Positions 1-8,435 of a stretch of 64,000 bases of DNA are shown here, in pieces. Both the position numbers and the translations under genes were made by a program. Numbering within the stretch: the stretch's first letter is position 1; every line of letters starts with the position of its first letter. Below the pieces are notes generated by a model. The model made no database searches. It saw only the letters and a list, made by a program, of their open reading frames with translations, and was not told where the DNA came from. This DNA is from Sulfuriflexus sp. (GTDB lineage Bacteria; Pseudomonadota; Gammaproteobacteria; AKS1). The stretch spans positions 1-64,000 of the forward strand of contig JAGLUW010000023.1 of the NCBI GenBank assembly GCA_023134145.1, read 5' to 3'.

Positions 1-28
1 GTTGAGGCCACCGCCGAAAGCAGACATA

Positions 29-56
29 AAAAACGGAGCCAATAGGCTCCGTTTTT
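29..56. terminator. Bidirectional rho-independent terminator
   Basis: A 12-bp perfect stem (29-40 pairing with 45-56) encloses the tetraloop AATA, with A and T runs on its flanks. It lies just past the stop codon of nhaD on the minus strand and would end that transcript; read on the plus strand it also ends in a T run, so it may serve a convergent gene left of the window. Bases 1-28 hold nothing I can call. Confidence 0.85.
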
Positions 57-84
57 ATTTAACTTTTGGCGAAAACTCTAAAGT

Positions 85-1506
85 TTAAAACAACGCCGAG
101 TTAACCCAAAAGTGTGTCGCGATACTTGCCGCATAACCAAGCGCAATCACTGGCATCCATTTCAGATGACCAAAGAAGGTGTACTGTCCACGAGCTTGTC
201 CCATAAGAGCAACACCTGCGGCAGAACCAATCGATAGCATTGAACCACCAACACCTGCGGTAAGCGTCACTAATAACCATTGGCCGATCGACATGTCTGG
301 GTTCATGGTAAGTACTGCAAACATCACTGGGATGTTATCAACGACTGCGGATATACCACCAACAGCGATATTGGCATTGGTTGCGCCCCATTGTGTGTAC
401 ATGATTTCAGAAGCAACACTTAGATAACCTAAGAAGCCTAGACCACCAACACAGGCAACAACACCATAGAAGAAAAATAAGGTATCCCACTCGGCACGGG
501 CAACAGGTTGGAAAACATCGAATGCAGCCGGTGTACCAATATCGGCACAAGAATCTATGCTAGCTGGAGGGTCTTCTTTGTGAGCCGTTTTCTTTAGGTA
601 GTAACCGAAGAACTGCAAGTAAGCCAAACCAGTTAACATACCGATAACAGGAGGTAGGTGTAAGAAGTTATGGAATGACACGGCAGTCATAATGGTCATT
701 AAGAACAAACCAATAATCATCCATGCGCCACGTTTCATTTTTATCGCTTCACCTGTAGATGTTGGGTGCTCATTGGGAACCGCAAAATGCATGATGGCCG
801 CCGGAACAACAAAGTTAACCGCAGATGGAATAAATAATGCAAAGAATGCTGCGAAATCAACGATGCCTTTTTGCCATACCATTAATGTTGTGATGTCGCC
901 GAAAGGTGAGAAGGCACCACCGGCATTGGCTGCAACGACAATATTGATACAAGCAAGGCTGACAAATTTGGTGTTTGTACCACCGACGGCAAGTACCACC
1001 GCGCACATTAATAATGCAGTAGTCAGGTTGTCAGCAACAGGTGATATGAAGAAGGCCAGAATACCCGTGATCCAGAACAGTGCGCGGAAACCAAAACCAG
1101 ACGCAACCAACTTAGCACGTAGTGCTTCAAATACTTGGCGCTCTTCCATCGAGTTAACATAGGTCATTGCAACAAGTAGGAACAACATCAATTCTGCATA
1201 TTCAAGCAAGTTGTGACGTATAGCGTGTTCTGGTAATTCTGGAGGCAAGCCACTGGCTTGGTAAGTCCACGCAATCATTCCCCAGATAATACCGGCTGCA
1301 AGAATAACGGGTTTGGATTTACGCAAATGCGTGAATTCTTCAGCCATAACGAAAATGTAGGCAACAACAAAGATACCAATGGCAAAGAAACCAACTGTGC
1401 TATTAGTTAAATCTACTGGCATTGCATCCACCGCCACCGCCATGCCGGGTAGCATGGCAAGTAGGGCGAAGAGTACAGACTTCATTATAGGATTAGATAA
1501 GTTCAT
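85..1506 (-). CDS. nhaD: NhaD-type Na+/H+ antiporter
   Basis: A 473-residue polytopic inner-membrane protein of the NhaD family (ion transporter superfamily), which exchanges cytoplasmic Na+ or Li+ for external protons. Visible family signatures are ISPVADNLTTAL (about residues 155-166), SPFGDITTLMVW (about 200-211) and VDNIPVMFAVLTM near residue 390, carrying the conserved Asp/Thr residues expected in the transport path. The N-terminus is hydrophobic with a signal-like stretch after Met8, typical of the family. The start is supported by AAAGGA five bases upstream, overlapping the stop of the upstream gene. Only 9 bp separate it from the SLC13-type carrier gene, so the two are very likely co-transcribed. 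NhaD is commonest in marine and alkaliphilic bacteria. Confidence 0.93.
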   Translation of the reverse strand: MNLSNPIMKSVLFALLAMLPGMAVAVDAMPVDLTNSTVGFFAIGIFVVAYIFVMAEEFTHLRKSKPVILAAGIIWGMIAWTYQASGLPPELPEHAIRHNLLEYAELMLFLLVAMTYVNSMEERQVFEALRAKLVASGFGFRALFWITGILAFFISPVADNLTTALLMCAVVLAVGGTNTKFVSLACINIVVAANAGGAFSPFGDITTLMVWQKGIVDFAAFFALFIPSAVNFVVPAAIMHFAVPNEHPTSTGEAIKMKRGAWMIIGLFLMTIMTAVSFHNFLHLPPVIGMLTGLAYLQFFGYYLKKTAHKEDPPASIDSCADIGTPAAFDVFQPVARAEWDTLFFFYGVVACVGGLGFLGYLSVASEIMYTQWGATNANIAVGGISAVVDNIPVMFAVLTMNPDMSIGQWLLVTLTAGVGGSMLSIGSAAGVALMGQARGQYTFFGHLKWMPVIALGYAASIATHFWVNSALF

Positions 1507-1515
1507 AACAGTCCT

Positions 1516-3501
1516 TTAGAAGATTAGGTTCATCATTACCATCATAACGACTAGGAATAGAATGGTCATGATACCACCCGCACGCATAAAGTCAGCTACA
1601 CGGTAGCCTGCTGGCCCCATAATAAGTGCGTTAACTTGGTGGGTAGGAATCAAGAATGAGTTCGATGTCGCAATGGCAACGGTCAATGCAAACATAGCTG
1701 GGCTTGCGTCAATACCGATAGCGATGTTTACCGCTAGAGGAACAAGTAATACTGTCGCACCAACATTCGACATCACCAAGGTGAAGAACGTTGCTAGTAC
1801 GGCAACGGCAGCTTGAATGACCCAGATTGGTTGATCGCCAACAACTAAGAGAACTTGTTCAGCAATCCATTTTGCTGTGCCTGATGTTTCAACGGCAAGG
1901 CCAAGCGGGATTAATGATGCGAGCAAGAATACTGTTTTCCAGCTTACTGCTTCATAGGCTTCTTCAATGGTTAGAACTTGTGACAAGATCATGCCAACTG
2001 CGCCAGTTAATAAGGCAATTGATAAACGTAGATCAGTAAACAATACTAAGCTTAATGCGATAGTGAAAAAGAATGTTGCCCAAAGTAATTTTTCAGGGCG
2101 AAGTTTTTCTGCGCGAGGATATTCGGTTGTAACAACAACAAAGTTACGATCGCTTTCAAGGCGTTCCAGCATATCCCAATGAGTATGAACGACTAAGGTG
2201 TCACCCGCTTGGAATGGAATATTACGAATATCATCACCTTCGCGCATGGTTTCGCCATCACGATGTAAACCGATCATGGCGAGGCCGTATGTTTTACGCA
2301 TCCATAGGTCACAGGCACTCTTACCAATTAAGTTAGAGCCAGGTGGGATAACAATTTCAGCAATACCGGCTTTGCTTGGTGCAAGTGAATCTGAGAAAGA
2401 ACGAAGTGATTTACGTTTCTTTAATTCAAATTTCGCAACGAAGTCATTAAGGTCATTAGGATCAGCAACAACACCTAAAACCATACCTTCTTCAATTTGT
2501 GTATCACGTGCTAATGAACCTGGACCAACGCGGCTATCACCACCCGTACGTTTGCTAGCAATAACACGAATGCGGTTAGCGCGTTCGATATCATTTAATT
2601 CCATGCCAACGAGCTTGCTACCATCGGTAACAACAATTTCAGACATTGAGTAATCTACTTTGTAGATGTCTCGGAAGTACTGCATTGGATCTGCGCCAGT
2701 GGTACTGCTTTCGCTTTTAGTTGTAGGTAGAACAAAACGGCCTGCAACAACAAAATAAATAATACCAGTAGCAACTAAGGCTAAGCCAATTGGCGTAACC
2801 GAAAACAAACCCCATGTTTCCATTTGTTGGTCAGCAGGTAATGCTTGGTTAGAAGTAAGGATTAAATCGTTAAGCAAAATTAGTGGGCTTGAACCAACCA
2901 TGGTCACCGTGCCACCAAGAATCGCACAAAAACCCATTGGCATAAGTAGGCGAGACATGGGTAAACCAGAACGTGCCGAGATACGCGATACAACCGGTAA
3001 GAATAAAGCTGCAGCACCGACGTTTTGCATGAATGAAGAAATGATCGCAACCGTTGAAGAAATGATTGGGATAATACGAGCTTCAGATGTACCCCCGGCT
3101 TTAAGAATAAAAGCAGCAACCTTACTCATTAAGCCGGTCTTATCTAAGCCTGCACCAATAATCATCACCGCAATAATCGACATAACCGCGTTAGAAGCGA
3201 AACCATCAAAGATATGTTGTGTATCGACAAGACCTTGTTCTAATCCCATCAGCGGGGCGAGCAGGGAAGTGAGCCCGAGTATCACCATGATCGATACAGC
3301 AGCAACATCAACACCAACAATTTCAAAGGCGAATAAATAAATAGTTAGAACTAAAATTGTACATACCCAAGCAATTTGAATTGTCGGTACAACCCAAGCT
3401 AAATAAAGAGACAGTACTGTAAAGAGTACGGCAGCAATTACTTGCTTCTTGCTTAGGCCTGTTGGGGCGCGGGTTTGTTCTTCATCGGCCAGGGCGATCA
3501 T
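1516..3501 (-). CDS. SLC13/DASS-family permease with two RCK_C (TrkA-C) domains
   Basis: A large membrane carrier of the divalent anion:Na+ symporter type: hydrophobic N-terminal and C-terminal halves flank two cytoplasmic RCK_C domains (roughly residues 230-410), recognised by GMELNDIERANRIRV and GKSACDLWMRKTYGL-type segments. Family substrates include sulfate, dicarboxylates and related anions; the actual substrate cannot be read from sequence. The reading frame is open to 3666, but Met at 3501 is preferred: AAGGAT stands eight bases upstream, and the extra 55 upstream residues are polar and unlike the family. That gives 661 residues. It is the first gene of an apparent operon with nhaD and is divergent from a LysR regulator, its likely controller (inference). 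Confidence 0.85.
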   Translation of the reverse strand: MIALADEEQTRAPTGLSKKQVIAAVLFTVLSLYLAWVVPTIQIAWVCTILVLTIYLFAFEIVGVDVAAVSIMVILGLTSLLAPLMGLEQGLVDTQHIFDGFASNAVMSIIAVMIIGAGLDKTGLMSKVAAFILKAGGTSEARIIPIISSTVAIISSFMQNVGAAALFLPVVSRISARSGLPMSRLLMPMGFCAILGGTVTMVGSSPLILLNDLILTSNQALPADQQMETWGLFSVTPIGLALVATGIIYFVVAGRFVLPTTKSESSTTGADPMQYFRDIYKVDYSMSEIVVTDGSKLVGMELNDIERANRIRVIASKRTGGDSRVGPGSLARDTQIEEGMVLGVVADPNDLNDFVAKFELKKRKSLRSFSDSLAPSKAGIAEIVIPPGSNLIGKSACDLWMRKTYGLAMIGLHRDGETMREGDDIRNIPFQAGDTLVVHTHWDMLERLESDRNFVVVTTEYPRAEKLRPEKLLWATFFFTIALSLVLFTDLRLSIALLTGAVGMILSQVLTIEEAYEAVSWKTVFLLASLIPLGLAVETSGTAKWIAEQVLLVVGDQPIWVIQAAVAVLATFFTLVMSNVGATVLLVPLAVNIAIGIDASPAMFALTVAIATSNSFLIPTHQVNALIMGPAGYRVADFMRAGGIMTILFLVVMMVMMNLIF

Positions 3502-3720
3502 ATTTCGAATCCTTAATAACAAAAGTTGGTTGCGGTATTGATGTAAATAGCTACGCGCAAATCGCATCTTGTGACGCTCTATATATAGAACACCATGCCC
3601 AGCTTTATATGGGCAGTTCGAATATTCCCAAGAGGAAACAATAAGACTGGATACAGATTTGCTCAAAATAATGAGGGACAGTTAAATCCCTGCAAGGACG
3701 CGTAATTTAGAGACTTTTCG

Positions 3721-3749
3721 TCAACTATACAAATGAATCAAAATATACT
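3721..3749 (+). promoter_or_regulatory. Putative lysR promoter (-10 TATACT)
   Basis: TATACT at 3744-3749 matches the sigma-70 -10 consensus at five of six positions. A weak -35 region lies around 3721-3726. The predicted start of transcription, six to eight bases after the -10 box, falls around 3756-3758, only three to five bases before the ATG at 3761, so the mRNA would be almost leaderless. No Shine-Dalgarno sequence is visible upstream of the ATG. Confidence 0.5.
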
Positions 3750-3750
3750 A

Positions 3751-3769
3751 ATATTCCAAAATGGAATAT
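3751..3769. promoter_or_regulatory. Palindromic LysR-type box over the lysR start codon
   Basis: ATATTCC-AAAAT-GGAATAT is a perfect 7-5-7 inverted repeat and contains the T-N11-A core typical of LysR-family binding sites. It covers the predicted transcription start and the ATG of the regulator gene. This arrangement fits autorepression, and the site may also influence the divergent SLC13-nhaD operon about 250 bp away (inference). Confidence 0.55.
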
Positions 3770-4660
3770 AAAAAACTTCCCGATCTAAAAGGTTTAGTCA
3801 CGTTAAAAGCAGTGGTTGAACTGGGTGGTGTTGATGAGGCTGCGAAAGAGCTTAATATTGGTCAACCTGCTGTGACTAAGCGTTTGCGGGCACTTGATAA
3901 CTGTTATGGCGTGCCATTAATGCTCCGAGAAGGGCGCCGATTAGAGCTAAGTTCAGCAGGTGAGCGTGTTTATCAGTATGCGAGGCTGGTGATTGACCAC
4001 CAAACCTCACTGATGGATGATCTTGATCAGCTACGGGCAGGGCAGAATAAGCTCCGTTTGGAGGCCACTTTTGCGATTGGTGAACATGTATTGCCTGAAC
4101 AATTGCTGCGTTTTGCTGAAACTTGGCCTCAATATCGTATTGAAAGCCGATTAGGCTATACCCGCCGTATTCAAACCCGCCTTGCGACAGGTCTGGCCGA
4201 CATGGCCTTATTAGAACAAGCCCCCGATCACCCTGATATATTGGTTCAAAAATGGCTTGATGATGAATTACTCTTGGTCTGTGGTCCAAATCATCCATTA
4301 TGGGGTTCAGGCGCGCTTGATAAGTCTGAACTTGTGAATCTTGATTATGTATTGCGTGAAACGAAATCATCAATGCGTACGGGATTAGATAAGGCCTTGC
4401 GTGAGATAGGCATTGAAGAAATTCCAACCGCAATGGAAGTGGGGTCAACGCATACGATTGTCGAAATTCTTGGCCGAGGGCGTTATGTGAGTTTCTTGCC
4501 ACGTTTTGCCGTACAAGAATCACTTGATGCGGGATCTTTGTATCATATTAAAACGACAGGCTTGGATATTAAACGAACACTCTGGATTGCACGGAGCCGT
4601 GCCAATATTCAAAACCCAGTTGCTGATGCCTTTGTTGATGTGTTGCTAGGAAATCATTGA
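3761..4660 (+). CDS. LysR-family transcriptional regulator
   Basis: A 299-residue LysR-type regulator. The N-terminal winged helix-turn-helix is clear (about residues 5-65, with ELGGVDEAAKELNIGQPAVTKRLRAL matching the LysR pattern), followed by a substrate-binding domain to the C-terminus. The start is fixed by the helix-turn-helix lying a usual distance from the first Met; no Shine-Dalgarno is visible and a -10 box ends 11 bases upstream, so translation is probably leaderless. It is divergent from the SLC13-nhaD pair across a 259-bp gap, the usual layout for a LysR regulator and its target operon. The inducer is unknown; a link to salt or anion status is inference. Confidence 0.9.
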   Translation: MEYKKLPDLKGLVTLKAVVELGGVDEAAKELNIGQPAVTKRLRALDNCYGVPLMLREGRRLELSSAGERVYQYARLVIDHQTSLMDDLDQLRAGQNKLRLEATFAIGEHVLPEQLLRFAETWPQYRIESRLGYTRRIQTRLATGLADMALLEQAPDHPDILVQKWLDDELLLVCGPNHPLWGSGALDKSELVNLDYVLRETKSSMRTGLDKALREIGIEEIPTAMEVGSTHTIVEILGRGRYVSFLPRFAVQESLDAGSLYHIKTTGLDIKRTLWIARSRANIQNPVADAFVDVLLGNH

Positions 4661-4679
4661 CGCGGGACACTGTTCAAAC

Positions 4680-4733
4680 CATTATTTACATAATGATCTC
4701 CAATTCTGATCTTTTAGGTATTTGATTCCTAAA
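4680..4733. other. Two inverted repeats upstream of the Kef-nhaA operon
   Basis: CATTAT-TTAC-ATAATG at 4680-4695 and TTTAGG-N9-CCTAAA at 4713-4733 lie in the 96-bp gap between lysR and the cation antiporter gene. Neither has the T tract of a terminator. They could be operators for the downstream transport operon or chance AT-rich symmetry. Confidence 0.3.
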
Positions 4734-4756
4734 TAGGGCTGAGGAAATACACGACC

Positions 4757-6355
4757 ATGGACTTTGAATGGGTTGCCATAGCATTTAGTGATGTCTCCTG
4801 GATTTCCCTTGCCTTTTTTCTAGGTTTTTTAGCTAGGCTGATTAGTTTACCTCCATTGGTTGGTTTTTTAGTTACCGGTTTTGTACTTAATTACTTAGGT
4901 ATTACAAGCGGGGAGATGCTAGCAAAACTTGCTGATTTGGGTATCACGTTATTGCTGTTTACCGTTGGTTTGAAGCTCAATTGGAAAACGTTAATAAGAC
5001 CACAGGTGTGGTCAGTGACGGTAATACATATTGCATTAATTGTTGGACTTTTTGGTGCAGCTATCTTTGGTTTAGTTTTACTAGGTGCTCCTCTTTTTTC
5101 TGGTTTGGATCTTAAACTTTCGCTAATGCTTGCTTTTGCATTAAGTTTTTCAAGTACTGTATTTGTAGTGAAAACACTGGAAGAAAAAGGAGAGATGAGA
5201 TCCTTGCATGGGCGTATTGCGATCGGTATTTTGGTTATACAGGATTTAGCAGCTGTTATTTTCCTAGCCGCCTCCACCGGTGCATTTCCATCTCTGTGGG
5301 CATTACTATTATTTTTGCTTATTCCGTTACGTCCAATGTTTCATTATTTTTTACAAAAGATAGGACATGGCGAGTTATTAATTCTTTATGGTCTCGTTCT
5401 GGCTTTGGGTGGGGCAGAACTTTTTGAGTTAGGCGGAGTGAAGGATGATCTGGGTGCGCTTGTTATGGGCGTGTTGATATCAACTCACCCAAAATCAAAT
5501 GAGATGGCAAAATCCTTGCTTGGGTTCAAGGATCTATTTCTTGTAGGCTTCTTCCTAACCATTGGCATGTCAGGACAACTTTCATTGGAAGCGTTGTATA
5601 TTAGTTTGCTGTTGGTGCCATTCGTTTTTGTGAAATCAGCACTGATTTTTTCCTTAATGACTCGATTCAAATTACGCGCGCGAACGGCCTTATTAGCAAC
5701 ATTAAATCTGAGTAATTACAGTGAATTTGGTTTGATCGTTGTCGCTATTGGTGTGACTAATGGTTGGATGGATGGGCAATGGTTAGTGATTTTTGCCATT
5801 ACACTTTCTGTCTCTTTTATTATTGCTGCACCATTAAATAGCAAAGATGACAGAATTTACAACGCCTACAGAAATTTTTGGCGAAAATTTCAATGTAAAG
5901 AACGGCTTTCTGATGATATTTTATTAGATACATCGGGGGCAAGCATAGCCGTCTTTGGTATGGGCAGGGTTGGTAGTGGTGCATATGATAAAATGCGTGA
6001 ACTTCATGGTGAAACAGTTGTAGGTATTGATTTTGATGCCGAACTTATTCATGGACACGAGTTAATGGGTAGAAAAGTTTTACATGGTGACCCAAGTGAT
6101 GCAGACTTTTGGGATAAAATAGAGAGAGACCACAGCATAAAACTTGTTATGCTGGCATTGCCGAACCTTCAAGCAAATTTGGATGCGCTGGAGCAATTAC
6201 AGAAAATATCCTTTACTGGTAGTGTTGCTGCCACAGCACGGTTTCCAGATGAGGTGAAGTTGCTACAACAAGCAGGTGCGACGGCGGTGTTCAATATTTA
6301 TACTGAAGCAGGTGCCGGATTTGCGGAACATGTTGAAATTAATAATATGGTTTAA
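4757..6355 (+). CDS. Kef/CPA2-type cation:proton antiporter with RCK_N domain
   Basis: A 532-residue monovalent cation:proton antiporter-2 family protein. The first about 370 residues form the multi-spanning exchanger domain, with PPLVGFLVTGFVLNYLG near the start and the conserved helix around ALSFSSTVFVVKTLEEKGE. After a polar linker a cytoplasmic NAD-binding RCK_N (TrkA-N) domain begins near residue 395 with the Rossmann motif GMGRVGSGAYD; there is no RCK_C domain. The protein resembles YbaL/RosB-type exchangers more than glutathione-gated KefB/KefC, but K+ or Na+ preference is not certain. GAGGAAAT upstream is a good ribosome binding site. nhaA follows after 15 bp, suggesting one operon for cation and pH homeostasis. 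Confidence 0.88.
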   Translation: MDFEWVAIAFSDVSWISLAFFLGFLARLISLPPLVGFLVTGFVLNYLGITSGEMLAKLADLGITLLLFTVGLKLNWKTLIRPQVWSVTVIHIALIVGLFGAAIFGLVLLGAPLFSGLDLKLSLMLAFALSFSSTVFVVKTLEEKGEMRSLHGRIAIGILVIQDLAAVIFLAASTGAFPSLWALLLFLLIPLRPMFHYFLQKIGHGELLILYGLVLALGGAELFELGGVKDDLGALVMGVLISTHPKSNEMAKSLLGFKDLFLVGFFLTIGMSGQLSLEALYISLLLVPFVFVKSALIFSLMTRFKLRARTALLATLNLSNYSEFGLIVVAIGVTNGWMDGQWLVIFAITLSVSFIIAAPLNSKDDRIYNAYRNFWRKFQCKERLSDDILLDTSGASIAVFGMGRVGSGAYDKMRELHGETVVGIDFDAELIHGHELMGRKVLHGDPSDADFWDKIERDHSIKLVMLALPNLQANLDALEQLQKISFTGSVAATARFPDEVKLLQQAGATAVFNIYTEAGAGFAEHVEINNMV

Positions 6356-6370
6356 CGAGATATCGAGTTA

Positions 6371-7729
6371 ATGAAAAAAATATTTAAAAATGAATACACT
6401 GCGCCATGGGAAAAGGCTTTTGATAAAGTCCTAACTCCGTTCGATGAATTTATTCATCGGCAAACTACCAGTGGCGTCCTGCTTATGCTGTGTGGTGCTA
6501 TCGCTCTTTATCTTGCCAATAGCCAGTGGAATGAAGTGTATCACCATCTGCTGCAAATACCTTTTACGATAGGCGTACCAGAGTTCCAGTTATCGAAGTC
6601 AATTCATCATTGGATAAATGACGGATTAATGGCACTATTTTTCTTCGTCATCGGCTTAGAGCTTAAACGTGAAATTTTAGTTGGCGAGCTTGCCGATCCC
6701 AAAAAAGCTTTATTGCCAATCATTGCTGCAGTGGGTGGCATGTTAGTGCCGGTTTTAATCTACGTCAGTATTAATCCAAGTGGAAATACTCTTGATGGCT
6801 GGGGCATACCAATGGCAACGGATATTGCTTTCGCCTTGGGAACGTTGGCATTACTTGGCAAACGAATTCCTAAAAGCTTACTCACTTTTTTAGTTGCGCT
6901 AGCTATTGTGGATGATCTTGGTGCTGTGGTTGTTATTGCTTTGTTTTATACAGAAACAATCAGTGTATCTGCATTAGTGGTTGCAGCAATAATGTTGTTT
7001 ATATTAATTTCATTAAATCTTGGTGGAATTCGTCGTTCGTCTCCTTATGTTTTCTTTGGCATGATACTTTGGATTGCGATGTTAAAAAGTGGTGTGCATG
7101 CAACGCTTGCCGGTATCTTTTTAGCCTTTACTATTCCTATGCGACCTAAATATGATCCGGCTCGCTTTTTATCGCGCATTCATGAATTGATTGGGAAGAT
7201 TCAGCATGCATATAAACGTGAACCAAATATTATTAAAAATGATGAATTGCGCTTTCGCGTGCGGTCATTGGGTGAGGGGGTGCATTTAGTACAAGCGCCA
7301 GCACAAGTTATGGAGCGTAAGATGCACATACCTTCAGCTTATTTTATTATACCGATATTTGCCTTGGCCAATGCCGGTATTCCCATTGAGTGGTCATCGT
7401 TGTCAAGTGTTGTTACGCACCCGGTATCAATGGGTATTGCCGCTGGCTTGGTTATTGGGAAATTAATAGGTATTGCCGGGTTTGCTTGGCTTGCGGTAAA
7501 GGTTGGTTTAACAACATTGCCGCATGATTTGAATTTCAAACATATAATCGGCGTGGGCTTAATGGGTGGTATTGGTTTTACTATGTCGATATTTATTGCT
7601 GAATTGGGCTTCGCTCATCAAGCCGAGGCTCTTCTCATGGCGAAAACAGGCATTCTTATAGGATCTATTTTTGCTGGTGGCGCAGGTTTTCTTTGGTTAT
7701 ACCTGACGTCTTCTAAACCAAGCGAATAG
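6371..7729 (+). CDS. nhaA: Na+/H+ antiporter NhaA
   Basis: A 452-residue NhaA-family antiporter that exports Na+ in exchange for protons across the inner membrane, most active at alkaline pH. Clear family segments are SIHHWINDGLMALFFFVIGLELKRE, the catalytic-aspartate region ATDIAFALGTLALLGKRIP and LAIVDDLGAVVVIALFYT with the paired aspartates, and GIGFTMSIFIAELGF near the C-terminus. It is longer than the about 388-residue E. coli protein because of a short N-terminal extension and a hydrophilic loop near residues 270-315. It sits 15 bp after the Kef-type gene, so the two are probably co-expressed. Together with nhaD this gives two unrelated Na+/H+ antiporters within 8 kb. Confidence 0.95.
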   Translation: MKKIFKNEYTAPWEKAFDKVLTPFDEFIHRQTTSGVLLMLCGAIALYLANSQWNEVYHHLLQIPFTIGVPEFQLSKSIHHWINDGLMALFFFVIGLELKREILVGELADPKKALLPIIAAVGGMLVPVLIYVSINPSGNTLDGWGIPMATDIAFALGTLALLGKRIPKSLLTFLVALAIVDDLGAVVVIALFYTETISVSALVVAAIMLFILISLNLGGIRRSSPYVFFGMILWIAMLKSGVHATLAGIFLAFTIPMRPKYDPARFLSRIHELIGKIQHAYKREPNIIKNDELRFRVRSLGEGVHLVQAPAQVMERKMHIPSAYFIIPIFALANAGIPIEWSSLSSVVTHPVSMGIAAGLVIGKLIGIAGFAWLAVKVGLTTLPHDLNFKHIIGVGLMGGIGFTMSIFIAELGFAHQAEALLMAKTGILIGSIFAGGAGFLWLYLTSSKPSE

Positions 7730-7763
7730 TAGAGGCACGGTGTCGTATTATTTGTTGTATCTA

Positions 7764-8420
7764 TTATATGCGCACTAAAATATCGTTTAAATTTAGTCGT
7801 GATTTTGGAAGTTTTGCATTGTAGTCATCGTCGGGATGATGGTAACCAATTGCTAACGCCACATCACACTGATATCCATTAAGCTCTTTTTTGAACTCTT
7901 CGTTTACTAACTCAATATCAATGCCTTCTATCGGTGTGGAATCTATTCTAAGACGAGCCAAGGTATGCAGGACGTTGCCAAAAGCGAGATAGGTTTGAGC
8001 TTTTGTCCAACAACTTGTGTCACCGGCTTCATCGGTATTAACTTCGGCAAATACAAACACATCAAAGGCACTGTTACGATCTTCTTGTGTGATTCGTTTA
8101 TCTTCAATGCTTTTGTCTATGACTTTGGCGTAATCATCACGTGTGTAATGTGGGTTGTAAGCAAAGAGTATAATTTGTGAACTGTCAAACACATGAGGTT
8201 GGTTATATTCATGTTTATGAATAAATGTTTTACTCATGCGTTCTCTTGCTGCACTGCCCTCAATAACGATAAATCGCCATGGTTGCGAGTTAATGGATGA
8301 AGCAGAGAGGCGCATTGCCTCGAATAGAACATCAAGATCTTGTTGCGGAATTTTTCTTGTTGCATCGTATTTTTTGGTGGCATGTCTCCAGAGGAGATCC
8401 TCAATAATAGGATGTTTCAT
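7764..8420 (-). CDS. NfsB-like NAD(P)H-dependent nitroreductase
   Basis: A 218-residue FMN-dependent nitroreductase family protein. The N-terminal RHATKKYDATRKIP and the following MRLSASSINSQPWRFIVIEG segment (FMN-binding region) match the NfsB/oxygen-insensitive nitroreductase group, and the length is normal. Such enzymes reduce nitroaromatics, quinones or flavins with NAD(P)H as soluble homodimers; the physiological substrate is unknown. A good ribosome binding site (AAAGG, six bases upstream) supports the start. It lies 15 bp after the SulP carrier gene on the same strand and is probably co-transcribed with it; it is convergent with nhaA. Confidence 0.88.
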   Translation of the reverse strand: MKHPIIEDLLWRHATKKYDATRKIPQQDLDVLFEAMRLSASSINSQPWRFIVIEGSAARERMSKTFIHKHEYNQPHVFDSSQIILFAYNPHYTRDDYAKVIDKSIEDKRITQEDRNSAFDVFVFAEVNTDEAGDTSCWTKAQTYLAFGNVLHTLARLRIDSTPIEGIDIELVNEEFKKELNGYQCDVALAIGYHHPDDDYNAKLPKSRLNLNDILVRI

Positions 8421-8435
8421 GTTTGGCCTTTAATA

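Noticed and set aside
1-27. Minus-strand ATG at 25-27 leading off the left edge, as a gene start
   Set aside because: The upstream bases are the terminator stem, no ribosome binding site; only nine codons visible.
3502-3666. 55-residue N-terminal extension of the SLC13-type permease
   Set aside because: Polar, not family-like; the Met at 3501 has a well placed ribosome binding site.
3734-3772. 12-codon ORF overlapping the lysR start in another frame
   Set aside because: No ribosome binding site, and it begins upstream of the -10 box.
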